Below, in pieces: positions 48,116 to 58,988 of a stretch of DNA of 64,000 nt. Every line of letters begins with the position of its first letter. The stretch's first letter is position 1. The notes beneath the pieces are model-generated. The model was not told the DNA's origin and did no database searches. It saw only the letters and a program-made list of their open reading frames with translations. This DNA is from Emmonsiellopsis sp. PD_33 (Eukaryota; Ascomycota; Eurotiomycetes; Onygenales; Ajellomycetaceae), in NCBI GenBank assembly GCA_032988165.1, contig JANTQF010000093.1:53461-117460 (forward strand), in the 5' to 3' direction. Made by a program: the position numbers and the translations under genes.

Positions 48116-48130
48116 GAAAAATGGCCTTCC
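48116..48130. repeat. Target-site duplication, right copy (LINE)
   Basis: GAAAAATGGCCTTCC, identical to 7,826-7,840. CpG dinucleotides reappear at 48,130-48,131, the very next step after the duplication. Confidence 0.8.
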
Positions 48131-51100
48131 GATTCCAAAACAGGCGCAGATACCGAAAGGCGGGCTGAACTATCAATAGTAGATCTGGACTTGGCCTCTC
48201 CGTACCGCTAGAGACTCTAACGGCAAGCCTAGTACGGAGTAGTGGTGATGGAAACAGAATTCTCTGTGATGCGCCTACTAATTAAAATTTACTGGCTAAG
48301 GCCTGAAAAACCTGCCTGCATTCTTCCTTTCGCCATTGAGCAATGCAGAACGAGACACCCCAAGTGCCCTACCACATGAGATTTTGACTAGATGTCTATC
48401 CATGCTCGCCGTTTTACAGATTAGGCTATGATTTACTTCACTGCGTTCTTTCTACGGAGTAGTCTCTGAAGAATCCAACTGTGTCTGTCGAACACTAGGT
48501 TTATCTCTTGTCCATCGCCTCTTGTTTTTCAAAATACGGCCACTAGGAAGCAACCTAATCACCTATCCACAGGCATGATTAGACTAATACCCCCCGGAAA
48601 GGGGACGCTTCAGCTGTTTTACTGGCCTGCGAATCAGGGGTCAAATGTTTCGGAACAGCCGTCGGTCAGTTCCTCCGCGTTGGGACAATATTCCGGTTCA
48701 GGAAGACAGATCCCCTCGCTCTATACCTAAGTACCAATAGCCAGCAGAAGATCTGAGGCAGTGGCCAACATTTCCATTGTTGACGCCGTTATTTGTAACT
48801 CAACCCGTCCAAAAGGTATATATTTATGTATCAGGTCTATAACAGCAACCCCTTCCTACCAACAACGTTGCAGGGGGAAACTAAAAAAAGAACACCACAA
48901 CTCCCACAACTTCAAAATCAAAATAAGTATTCCTCAGAAATTCCTCCTATTGGATCCTCCGCTTGCTATTCTTATTCTTCCCCTCTTTTCAGTCTAAAAA
49001 AAGGGGGTAATTTCAGACAAATAAACCGTCTAACCACCCCCAAGCAGACCCTTGAACCACATGGCCCTCCCCTTGTTTATGCACTGACGTCTTGGAGTCA
49101 AGAATTTGATCCTGTTTTTCTATCTATCTAGGATCTTGGGGAGCCAACTGGCAGGGTAGCAGACCTCGGGAGGGAGCCACATGGCCGCCACGTGCAAGGG
49201 ATAGCACCCAGGGAGGCAGCAAGGGGTTGATTCGGGTTGGAATGTCGAATGGTGACGTATCATTTAAGTATGGGCTTATACTTTTGTTGTCTTAAGTTTA
49301 TACGGCATTGAGTATAGGTAGTGAGTGGCAGGACTCAATGTGTTTTGGCTTAACTCCTACTAGGGGTCTGGGTAGAGTGATGAGTAGACGTTGAATAATG
49401 CTTGGATTATCTTGGGATCTTTTGGGTAGTCGTGATAGATCCGTCTATAGATTCCTGTATGCCTCAGATGGCGTGTCTTATTTTGCCCTTTGGCTCCTTT
49501 TTTTTCTTTCTTTTTGGATGTAAATATGTGAAAGAAAAGCTGCGCTTAACCGACTACCATAACGCCGCCAACTATTCTTTTTCCAATAAAAAAGAAGACC
49601 TGGCGCAAGAGATATCATCTCCAAGTATCCCCTCACAAAACTAGCTAGAAGAAACACAACCAATGACATACTGTAACCTTCTCCCCATTATACACTATTC
49701 TCTGAACATCCTAATCTACATGTCACCGCCTCATGCTCAGCAGAGTCAACTTAACATTCTCCAACTTTCCCACATACCAGAGACATCACCCCCCCCCCCC
49801 ACCCAAACAACCTCATAACATCTCTACACAACCTCCACATCATGCCTCTCGCCAGAAGAAGTGATAAAGGGTTATAACCGCAACTAATAGGTAAACGCCT
49901 ACAACGCACCGCCCGACGAAATCAACACATATCCTGCCCGAGCCTAGTGAACGGCACGACGCAGATCCCCCGTACTTATGATGAGCCATTCATGACGTCT
50001 GTTTCAATGCATCTGCGTAAGACACGAGATCTATCTGAGGGATAAGGTTTACTTTCCCCGCGGGATAGATTGAGGGATGGAGCCCGCGAATATGATCACC
50101 GTGTGCAGGGTGCCGACTGATGGAGGAAAAGGGCGGAAAAGGGGGGAGGACAGGTGGGGGCGCGCAAGTGACTGTCTACGTAGGGAGTCGTTTGCCGGGT
50201 GCAGACAGTTAGGACCAATATGTCTGTCTATCTATGGCGTGACCGGCCCCGTGTTTCTATCTATGCCAATGGGTATTTGAATTCTGGGGGTAGATAGGGC
50301 CCCGATATCGACTGAATGCCGGAGGATGTGATTCTATACACGCCCTCCTTCAAATGGCATGAATCAGCGTTGAGAATAGCTGAATACTGCAGAGGGTTGC
50401 GGAGGAAATGGTACCATATCGGCACTTCCTCTTCTGCCTTTTAGGAGATACTGAAACGACAACGCACGCGCCGGAGTGTGTAGCATAGCATAACACACAA
50501 TACACAGACGATGCGCACATGGCCATGATGGCACAGCATTTGCTGAATTTGCTGCACGCGCATGTTCATATTCAGGGTCCTGCAGGCACGCTTTCGCTCG
50601 GGACAGGGAAGCTTTACGGGAGCTAGGTGGGTAGATGGGTCGGTAGGTGGGGTGCGTAACAGAGAGGGATAACCTAGCATCATGGATGCCAATGTATTAT
50701 TTCGTCATTGTAGACAGCCCTGGGGCTGAAAGGTTTCGAAGGCGACCAGCGACCGAGTATGAGGGAGGAAGGGACTGAGGACGTGTAACGACTCCGATTG
50801 CGGAGTAGGGGATTTCCGGAGTATAGAGTTATATCCTTTTGGGCGCAGGAAGCACACATGAAGCAGAGCTGTAGCAGACAGCACATCAATTCGTAGATTC
50901 GCAACGCACAGCTTCACAATGTGTGGCTTGGCGCTTGCCAGATGCATATGTAGGTATGCAGTTTGCAAAAAGCAGAAACCCATGGTGTGGCTAGATCAGA
51001 GATGGTGGGTATTGTCTGGTGGTATGCATTTGTCAACAAGGCCATCAGTAAGCGCTGAACAATCAGAAAGAGGTCCATGCGAGGAGGCCCTTCGCCCTAG

Positions 51101-51771
51101 ATAAAGCGCGGACATAGGCAAAGAACGAGGCAGGTTCCGAGACAGGGATTCCGATACGCAGTTGTTTGAGGTAGGTAGATGCAGGCAGATTGGAACGAGG
51201 CTAAAACACACACTTCGTGGGTTGGGGAATGGTCCCTCTTCCTGAGGATGGGAGAATAGATAGGGCTGTGAGGAAGCTTGGGCCAGGGGGCAGAGGTAGG
51301 GGTAGAGCATTGGGCGCCGCGGGCATTTTTTGGTCCATGTGGTTCCACGTGGAACCATCGATCATGCAATTCAGGGGTTGCTTGCTTTAGAAGAGTTTGA
51401 GGGCTTCAGACAGCTTCTGAAACGCGGTGGGTGAGTGGTGGCATAATCTGAGGGCAGTTTTTTTCGTGCGCGGTTATCATCAGCCCTTTGCAGATGCTGT
51501 TCCCCCCCTGGATTGCAAGAATTTTGTAAAGTTGGACGATGATTTTGGATGGGCCGGAAATCATACCCTAGATGGGTGTCGTGAGATAATGACGATAATG
51601 TTTGATTGGTTCTAACTGTCTCTCAGGCATCGTCAAACTGCCTACAGACAGACAAGACACGCAGCAAATGCAAAAGAAATCTGATATACAGGGTTTGCTA
51701 ACAACAAGGAAATATAATATACCAAAGAATACAGACGAGAAAAAAAAAGCAAGCCACAAACGACGTATCCT
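48131..51771. other. Intergenic DNA between repeat block and gene cluster
   Basis: Normal composition with CpG present and no recognisable gene in 3.6 kb. It holds a run of 12 C's at 49,789-49,800 and short unconvincing open frames (up to 120 codons, for example minus 50,996-51,358). The last few hundred bases include the 3' UTR of uS9m. Confidence 0.45.
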
Positions 51772-52850
51772 TCACCGTCTGACCCAGGCGGGCTTCTTTC
51801 TCGCTTTCAAGTGGCCGTGCTTCTTTCTCTCGACCTGTCGAGCATCCGTAGAGACGCATCCGGCTATTGATAGAGGAGGTAGCTGTTAGTAAACCAGCTC
51901 CACAAGCAAGGAAATAAGGGTATATGAAATGCAGACTGAGCATGGAGATCCCTAGCAAAATCCAAAATTCCACGAAACGACGTACCTTGCCGCAATGTCG
52001 GCTTCATTGCCGGTTCATGGATCATAAGGGCTTTACCCAGAGCAACCGTGAGGGCCTCCGCTTGTCCAGTAACGCCACCGCCATGCGTAATGGCAAAAAC
52101 GTTGTACTTATCCAATCGATTGGTCGCCCTCAGTGGCCAGAGAGCACTCTCACGGTCATGGACACGGGGGAATACCTGCACAATGTTCTTGCCATTGATG
52201 AGGACCTGGCCATCGCCTTCAACCAACCATGCGGTAGCCGTAGACGTCTTCCGCCGACCTACCCCTCGAGCGCGGCCCTTGTCGTCTGGCACCTTGGGGA
52301 CAAGTGCCAGTTGACGGGCATCACCCGCTCGAATGAAAGGCTTCATTGCAATTTTCACCTCACTAGGGACCTTTCCGGGTTCGATCTGGTTCAGTCTGTT
52401 CAGGAGGCGGTGGAGCTTCCGGTATTTTGCGGCGGGAACGGGCTCATTGATGCGGTTTTTGTATTCGGGATATTTGATAAATGAGACGCGCGGGGCCTCG
52501 CCCGCGGGAACGGTAGGTAGCCATGCGTATTTGCTCTGAACCTTTTCCAACTTCAACACATCGTCAATGAATTGGGGCGTGCCGCTGAAATAGGCTGGAG
52601 ATGCCGGAAGGATGCGCATGACTTTGGTCTTCATTGTTTCGAGATTGAGGGGCTTGGCGGCTACGATCTTGCTATCGGGCGAATACGTCGATGCGGAACG
52701 TTTCTGAGAGCGCAGCTGTGAGGTGGAGGCGGAGAGGGGAGGCTGATATGATACTGGGAACGAGGGTCGGGCAAGCTGCGACTCCAATAGGAAGCCATTG
52801 TGAGCCGATCTGAGGGCGCGAGCCGTTACGCTCGGCCTCTGCCATGCCAT
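51772..52850 (-). CDS. MRPS9: Mitochondrial small-subunit ribosomal protein uS9m
   Basis: The spliced model is exon 1 52850-51986 and exon 2 51863-51772, with a GT-AG intron of 122 nt (donor GTACGT). This gives 318 aa from the chosen ATG at 52,850. The first 45 residues (MAWQRPSVTARALRSAHNG) are basic and hydroxylated, a mitochondrial presequence. The uS9 fold follows: GVGRRKTSTATAWLVEGDGQ, then VLINGKN, then ITHGGGVTGQAEALTVALGK, AMKPTLRQAG, and the basic C-terminus ERKKHGHLKARKKPAWVRR supplied by exon 2. The C-terminal tail of S9 reaches the P-site tRNA in mitoribosomes. The frame stays open upstream to an ATG at 52,958, adding 36 acidic/Pro-rich residues; I prefer the internal start because the presequence then lies at the N-terminus. 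It shares a 323-bp divergent promoter with eEF1B gamma. Confidence 0.93.
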
Positions 52851-53173
52851 AGTGTGGAATTGACCAGCCGGAAGCCGGAATCGCGAGGGAGTGGGCGAGG
52901 GGGGGCGCCGGCGGTGGATTTCGTTGTCGTCGTCGTCGTGAACTCGGATTTTGGACATCTCCAGACGGAATTTTAGATCGACCGGTCACGTGGATAGTCC
53001 CACGTGATCCTTCGGAAGGCAGGTTGTTCCGGGCCGGAAGTTAGCTAGCGGCACAACAAAATTTTGTTGCGAGCCCCAAAAAGGAAAATCGCAACTTCAT
53101 CTCTTCTTCTCCTCTTCTCCCCCCATCCACCTCCTCTCTCTCCACGCAGATATCCCACTCCCTTCTGCCCACG
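52851..53173. promoter_or_regulatory. Divergent uS9m / eEF1B gamma promoter
   Basis: Two CACGTG E-boxes lie at 52,987-52,992 and 53,001-53,006, separated by 8 bp (the second followed by ATC). A perfect palindrome CAACAAAATTTTGTTG lies at 53,054-53,069, and a long pyrimidine-rich tract at about 53,097-53,165 ends just before the eEF1B gamma ATG. CT-rich tracts are common in promoters and leaders of highly expressed fungal genes. CACGTG is the core site of Cbf1/USF-type bHLH factors. The roles are inferred. Confidence 0.6.
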
Positions 53174-54778
53174 ATGTCGTTCGGCAAAATCTACGGTCTC
53201 GCTGTAAGCCCCCCCTGCTCTCGCTCGCCGCGTTGTGGTTTTTGCTTCTCACTGTTGTTTTTGTAGCGATGAGGGGTTCTCAAGCACTGACTGAAAATGT
53301 CTTCACATCCAGGACAACCCTCGCACCACTGCGGTCCGAGTGGTCGCCAAGGCAAACGAGCTTGATGTTGCTCTTGCCGACAAGGCTACTGTCGGCGCTG
53401 CTGAATATGAAAAGCTCAATGCTCAGAACAAGATCCCCACCTTCGTTGGTGCCAATGGCTTCGTTCTGACTGAGTGCATTGCTATCGCTGTCTACCGTAT
53501 GTACCCCTCCTCGCAATCCTCCGCTTCTTTGTGCGCTATGTTGCTCCTTTCCATGATGAGTCATATTATTCAGTTATCCCTGACAGAATTTTTTTTCCTG
53601 TTGACTACTATTTACTCTGATTTGCACTTTTCACAATGTTGAAAATTTTCTCGCCCGCCCCTAATGTGTGAATGACTGTGTTATCTGGACCAAGACTGAC
53701 CTGTCACTCATGTAGTCGCCTCCCAGAACGAGAAGACCACACTTCTGGGCAAGACCAAGCAAGACTATGCCTCCATCCTCCGCTGGATGTCGTTCGCCAA
53801 CAGCGAGATCCTCCCCGCTTTTGGTGGCTGGTTCCGCCCTCTTGTCGGACGTGAGCCATATAACAAGAAGTCCGTTGAGGATGCTTCCAAGACTGCCCTC
53901 AAGAACATCTCTATCCTTGAGAAGCACCTCACTTCTAACACCTTCCTCGTTGGCGAGCGCCTCACCCTCGCTGATCTCTTCGCTGCTGCTCTTTGCGGCC
54001 GTGGCTTCGAATTTGTCTTGGGTCGCTCGTGGCGCCTTGAGAACCCGGCTGTGACCAGATGGTATGAGACCGTCCTCAACCAGCCTATGTTCAAGGCCGT
54101 TCTCCCCGAGCCCATCTTCTGCGAGGAGGGATTGAAGAACGTTGCCCCCAAGAAGGAGGAGAAGCCCAAGGCTGCTGCTCCCAAGGCTGCCGAGCCAGTG
54201 GAGGAGGATAAGCCCGTCGCCCCTAAGCCCAAGCACCCTCTCGAGGCCCTGCCTAAGCCCACACTGATCCTTGACGACTGGAAGCGCAAGTACTCCAATG
54301 AGGATACCCGCTCTGTCGCCCTTCCCTGGTTCTGGGAGAACTACAAGGCGGATGAGTATTCGCTGTGGAGAGTTGACTATAAATATAATGATGAGCTCAC
54401 CATGGTCTTCATGTCTAACAACTTGATCGGTTCGTTCCCCTGACGCATTCTCCCCGATTCTCTGTGTGATATGCTGACAAACATCTTCTAGGTGGTTTCT
54501 TCGCCCGTCTTGAGGCTTCCCGCAAGTACATCTTCGGTGCTGCCTCCGTCTTTGGCAAGACCAATGACTCCAAGATCCAGGGAGCATTCCTTATCCGTGG
54601 CCAGGATGCCACCCCTGCTTTCGATGTCGCTCCTGACTGGGAAAGCTACTCCTTCACCAAGCTTGATCCTACCAAGGAGGAGGACCGCAAGTTTGTTGAG
54701 GACCAGTGGGCCCAGGATGTCCCCATCACTGTTGATGGAAAGGAGTACGAGTGCGCCGATGGCCGGGTTTTCAAGTAG
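53174..54778 (+). CDS. Translation elongation factor eEF1B gamma subunit
   Basis: There are four exons: 53174-53203, 53313-53496, 53716-54429 and 54492-54778, all introns GT-AG with a continuous frame, 404 aa. Exon 1 encodes MSFGKIYGLA. Residues about 1-80 form the GST N-terminal (thioredoxin-like) domain (NKIPTFVGANGFVLTECIAI) and about 85-205 the GST C-terminal helical domain (LTSNTFLVGERLTLADLFAA). A Lys/Ala/Pro/Glu-rich linker spans about 215-250. The EF1G C-terminal domain runs from about 255 (PKPTLILDDWKRKYSNEDTR) to the end (VDGKEYECADGRVFK). The protein is the scaffold of the eEF1B complex, which recycles eEF1A-GDP in the cytosol. Length and domains are normal. The tiny first exon followed by an intron is typical of highly expressed fungal genes. 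Confidence 0.96.
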
Positions 54779-55255
54779 AGTGTCGATTACCTATAACTTA
54801 AAAACAGCTGCCTGACCCCGTTTCTTCATCTCTTCCCCCCTCACTTATACCTCGACATTTAAATACCTCCTCGTCCACCCTATCCTCCCCATCAGAATGA
54901 AGAGCAGCGGTTGAAGGCTATGCACGATGATGTAATGTGACATGAATTGGTCGAGTGCAGTAGGAAACTCAAATGACATGAATTTTTCTTCCCTTGTCCA
55001 TATTCTTTCCATTCTAGCTTTTGGAGTGAAAAATAGTTGAGATTCCTTTCTTCCTTACAATGGCACTGTCTTTGACGACACCATCCGTAGGCACTTAACA
55101 GTTCACCAGACTAAAATGTAGAAAATCCAGACACTGGTATGTATATATTAATTTCAAAAAGGATATCTCATTACGACGGACCCATCATCCACACAATCGC
55201 ATAACAAAACGCAGCCAACAAAAGCAGCAACCCAAAACCAAAAGCCACAAACCAC
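54779..55255. other. Convergent intergenic region (eEF1B gamma / RRP36)
   Basis: 477 bp between two stop codons, presumably holding both 3' UTRs. I see no open frame or repeat of note. An AT-rich stretch near 54,960-55,160 fits polyadenylation signals. Confidence 0.6.
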
Positions 55256-56401
55256 CTACTCCCCCTCCCCATCCACCCCCCTCCGCCCCCACGGCATCTC
55301 CCTCCTCTCCTTCCCAGCAACCTTCTTCCGCCTCCTCTCCAACGCCCTCGCCCTCTCCTTCCCGCCCATTTCCTGGAACCTCTTCGTATCCGCCTCCTTC
55401 CTGACATCCCCCTTCTTCATAAACCACGGCGCGCTCTTCTTCCCCTCGCGAATCATCTCCCTCTCCTTCCGCCTATGCTCAGCAACAACCTCCTTCTCCT
55501 TCTCCTTGCGCTCAAACGTCCGCTGCCGATCCGTCATCGACGTGATGACCCGCTTCAGCCGCTCGGCCTCCTGCGGGTCGCCAGCTTTGGCTTTGTTCTT
55601 CTGCTTCCCTTTCTTCCCGGGCACTTTACCCTGCGCGATGGCCAGTTGCTTGCGCAGCGCGGCCAGCTCGTCGGACCGGTATTCGTTGAGGAATGAGTAA
55701 TTCTTGCTAGCGTGGGCGGCCGCTTTGTTCAGGGCGGCGGTGTTTGAGGTGGGGATGCTGTGGTTTAGGACGACGGAGTCGAAGCGCGGATCGCGCGCCT
55801 TGGCGATCGCGGGCGGCTCGATGATGGTGCGCTTGCGGGTGACGGCGTGGCGGGAGGATTGGATTGTCGGGGCGTGTTTGGAGGAGCGGTGGGAGAGGGT
55901 TTGGCGGGGTTTTTTGGTATATTCTTGCGGTTCGGAGGGGGGTGGGGAGGGGGCGGTGCGTTTTCTAGATGATGATGACGCTGCGTCGTGGGAGGTGGAG
56001 GGGTCGCGTTTCCGCTTTCCGAGCGACGCTTGGGCTTTGGCGAGGGCGCCGAAGGAGATGGTTTGTAGGGAGGGGGTTACGTTGGCGTCGGCTTCGGAGG
56101 AGACGTCGGAGTTGGACTGGGGAGCGGTTAGTTTTATATTCGGGAGATTCGGTGGGTGGTTGGATTTTAACAATTGATCGATTGACCAATTGACAAAGCA
56201 CCGGATTCAGTGTGTCTGTACCTGTCCATCCTCGTCCTCCCCGTCCTCATCGCCATCACCGTCAGTATCTTCCTCGTCTTCTGGCCCAGATTCGCCTTCG
56301 TCTGATGCCTCGTCGGAAGCGAGTTCGTCGGAAAATTCCTCAATCTCGTCTTCGTCCGGCCGGGCTCTAACCCTCTGGTTCAATTTCTGCGAAATTGCCA
56401 T
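55256..56401 (-). CDS. RRP36: rRNA biogenesis protein RRP36
   Basis: There are two exons: 56401-56222 (60 codons) and 56116-55256 (286 codons plus stop). The 104-nt intron has GTACAG and CCCCAG borders and lies in phase 0. The product is 346 aa. The N-terminus is highly acidic (Glu/Asp/Ser, EDEEDTDGDGDEDGEDEDGQ). The middle is basic and Ser-rich with possible nuclear-localisation signals (GKRKRDPS, SSRKRTAP). The conserved RRP36 domain starts at about residue 180: ARDPRFDSVV, then KNYSFLNEYRSDELAALRKQ, a Lys/Glu coiled coil (RVITSMTDRQRTFERKEKEK) and GKKSAPWFMKKGDVRKE with KRFQEM. RRP36 is a nucleolar factor of the 90S pre-ribosome needed for early 18S rRNA cleavages. Confidence 0.94.
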
Positions 56402-56905
56402 GTTAAATAATAATCTGTGCTCGTTCTTGTTGGCTTGAATCCTTCAATGTTGTTGATGCGATAAAAAACAGAAATATTGAATATTCTGCCAGGCGGGATC
56501 CAAAGGCGGTGAAGAAGTAGACCGGCACGTGATCTCATAACTTTTTCCTCCAACTTCAATCGAATGTTTGAAAGTTCGATGTGTTGCTAGGGTGAATTGT
56601 TTTTTTAGAAATTTGTTCTCTGTTCGCGCTGCTTTCTTTTGTTTTTGGTTTCTAGGGAGCAGAATATACGATGGGCCGAGTAGGCTGGCCGCATTCACTC
56701 GTCCATCAGACTGCTCGTATATCCCCTCCGCCGCAATCGCAGGCTGCCATATCAGACTCGATCCATAAAGCTGTGAGGAACTCCCCTTTTCCTCCTCTAT
56801 GTTTGCATGTTCGGGCATCCTCTAACACAGAATTTACAATAGCCTCCATTTTCCTCAAGAAATATCCATTCTTCAGCCCAACACCATCACCCCTCCTGCT
56901 CAAGG
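56402..56905. promoter_or_regulatory. Divergent RRP36 / phosphatase promoter
   Basis: 504 bp between two start codons. CACGTG at 56,526-56,531 continues as CACGTGATC, the same 9-mer as at 53,001-53,009 in the uS9m/eEF1B gamma promoter. It lies 125 bp upstream of the RRP36 ATG. A T-rich stretch follows at about 56,590-56,655. Confidence 0.5.
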
Positions 56906-58633
56906 ATGAACTCCTCATACCCCTCAGGGGAGGAAGAGGACCGGCCACTCCATAGGCCCGATACCTGGCGGCCGTTTGCAAGCAGATGGGCTCATGATGG
57001 ACAAGCTCAAAGACAACCACAGTCTCCGTTCCGAGATGAGGAAATATCCCCGCAGCTCCAAGGCCCCAGACGATTAAAGCGGGATAGACCCCTTGATCCC
57101 ACGGCGCCATCGTATCAACCGTCCTCAGCGCAAGGGCCGCGACGGAGTCGGAGACTCGCGGCGGGCGAAACAGCCTCCATGTAAGCATCAATCCTCTGTC
57201 CCGTTTTACTTGCAACCTTGTCTGTGATGTTAACTATCTCATTTAATAGGCCCCTAGGCGCATCGTTGCCGCCCTGGCGTTCGCAACCCCTTTCCCCACG
57301 CGCCGGAGGCCCTCTAAACCAAGACTTCATCAGCCAACCCTTCACCCCCATAAACCCCTACTCAACAACATCCTTTCTCGGCCGCAACTCACCAGGCAGC
57401 CCATTCCGCTCCCGCTCCCGCTCCGTAACACCACCGCCAGCTCCTCGCGCCACAGAAACCTATCTCTCCCAATCTTCACTCCCTCCCCAACTAACTCCAT
57501 CCTCGCGCCCACTCCTAGTCGTTTTGGACATGAACGGAACTCTAATTTACCGCATTGGCCGACGACCAATCCGCTTCAAGACCCGCCCCGGACTGGAGAA
57601 CTTCATGACAGAGCTGTTTATGCGATATAAAGTGATGGTATGGACGAGCTCGCAGCCCGCGACGGTTAAGGATGTGTTGGACCGCGCGTTTACGAAGGAG
57701 GAGCGTAAGATGCTTGTGGCGACGTGGGCAAGGGATACGCTGGGGTTGACTAAGGAGCAGTATAATGAGAAGGTGCAGGTTTATAAGCGGTTAGATAAGG
57801 TGTGGGCGGATCGGAAGATTAAGGCGTGTTATCCGGGGTTGAACGATGGGGATGACGTGGTTGGCAACAATAATATACCCAAGTCAAAGGGGAAGAAGAA
57901 GAAAAAGCTCGTTCCCCACCTCAATACGCAAAACACGAACAACCCGGACGCGGGAGAATGGAACCAAACAAACACAGTCCTCATCGACGACAGCGCTCTC
58001 AAAGCCATCGCGCAACCGTACAATATCATCGAGATCCCAGAATTCACCAACAACCCCGCCGTCGATGAGGAGAAGATCCTCGACACTGTCCTGAGACAAT
58101 TGCGCATCCTCGCACGGCAGGTGGATGTTAGTCAGAAGCTGCGAGAGTGGGAGCAGAAACGGACGGAACTGTTTAGGTCGTCTTCATTAGGAGCACAGGG
58201 AGATCATGGTGGTGAGCCACAGTCCCATTCTAAAGCAGACATCGAGCAGTTTTGGGAAGAGCAGTTGAGGCTGGATGAGGAGGCTATTGCGCGGATGGAT
58301 TTGCAAGCACAGGCGCAGGCACAAGCGCCTGTAGAGGCAAATGTTAGCCCTTCAGCTACAAATATAGCCGATCAAGCGCAGGATCAACCCCCATCTACCA
58401 ACAGCTCTCCTCCTGCTGCGACCACTACAACACCCCCAGATGACGCAAAATCCGCCCAGCGCCGTGCGAAGAACCAGAAGCGAGCAGCCCGTAGGGCCGC
58501 TGCTGCTGCGCGAAATGCCGCTGCAACGCCAACAGCCGTCGATGGAGAGGGAATGATAGGAGCTGCCGCTACTAGTGTCAGTGGGACGGATGATGGGGGT
58601 AAGGAGGCGGAAGGCGGGGTCGTGTTGTCGTGA
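56906..58633 (+). CDS. NLI-interacting-factor/FCP1-like phosphatase domain protein
   Basis: There are two exons: 56906-57180 and 57250-58633. The 69-nt intron (GTAAGC / AATAG) splits a Met codon, AT|G, and the frame gives 552 aa. Residues 1-200 are Pro/Ser/Arg-rich and probably disordered. The HAD-type FCP1/SCP domain follows: LLVVLDMNGTLIYRIGRRP, in which DMNGT replaces the usual DxDGT so the second Asp of the signature reads Asn, then RPGLENFMTELFMRYKVMVW, DKVWADRKI and the late motif TVLIDDSALKAIAQPYN. The C-terminal 170 residues hold a coiled coil (EQFWEEQLRLDEEAIARMDL), an Ala/Gln repeat (QAQAQAQAP) and a basic Ala-rich tract (AQRRAKNQKRAARRAAAAAR). The Asp-to-Asn change at the acid/base position may alter or abolish phosphatase activity; the clade may be adapted. 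Substrate unknown. Confidence 0.88.
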
Positions 58634-58988
58634 GATTTGATGGGTTGGATAAAGGGGGTGATTGATAAGGGGGAATGGAATTGTGTTAAGGTCGGATTAA
58701 GTTATTAGATGATACCCGAGACGTTTAGTGGACTTTGTATGTATAGATTAGGATATTACCGGAAGCATATTTGATGGTTTGTTTTGTTTTTTGAAAGAAA
58801 AGACGGGTCTCGCTGATATAGATCTATACACAGGGAAAAACTGCCAGGTTGATTAAACACTACTTGCGATACCTACTGGAAGTCAAGGATATTACAAAAT
58901 ATTAACGGTGCGACGAAAATAAAGCACTTGCGCCATTCTCCATTACGAATCCTCCGCATCGCCATCAAACTGTTGGTCCAGGAAATGC
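58634..58988. other. Convergent intergenic region (phosphatase / DUF4419)
   Basis: 355 bp between stop codons, AT-richer, with no open frame. Presumably both 3' UTRs and polyadenylation sites. Confidence 0.6.

Noticed and set aside
51864..52958. uS9m as a single-exon 364-aa protein
   Set aside because: The frame runs past a GTACGT donor into non-family sequence, while splicing to 51,863 gives the expected basic uS9 C-terminus.
53661..54587. 308-codon open frame on the minus strand
   Set aside because: It lies opposite to eEF1B gamma exon 3 and part of exon 4. Its residues are the usual mirror of a biased coding strand, with no domain.
55171..55427. Gly/Arg-rich minus-strand frames
   Set aside because: They are shadow frames over the RRP36 C-terminus and its downstream region.
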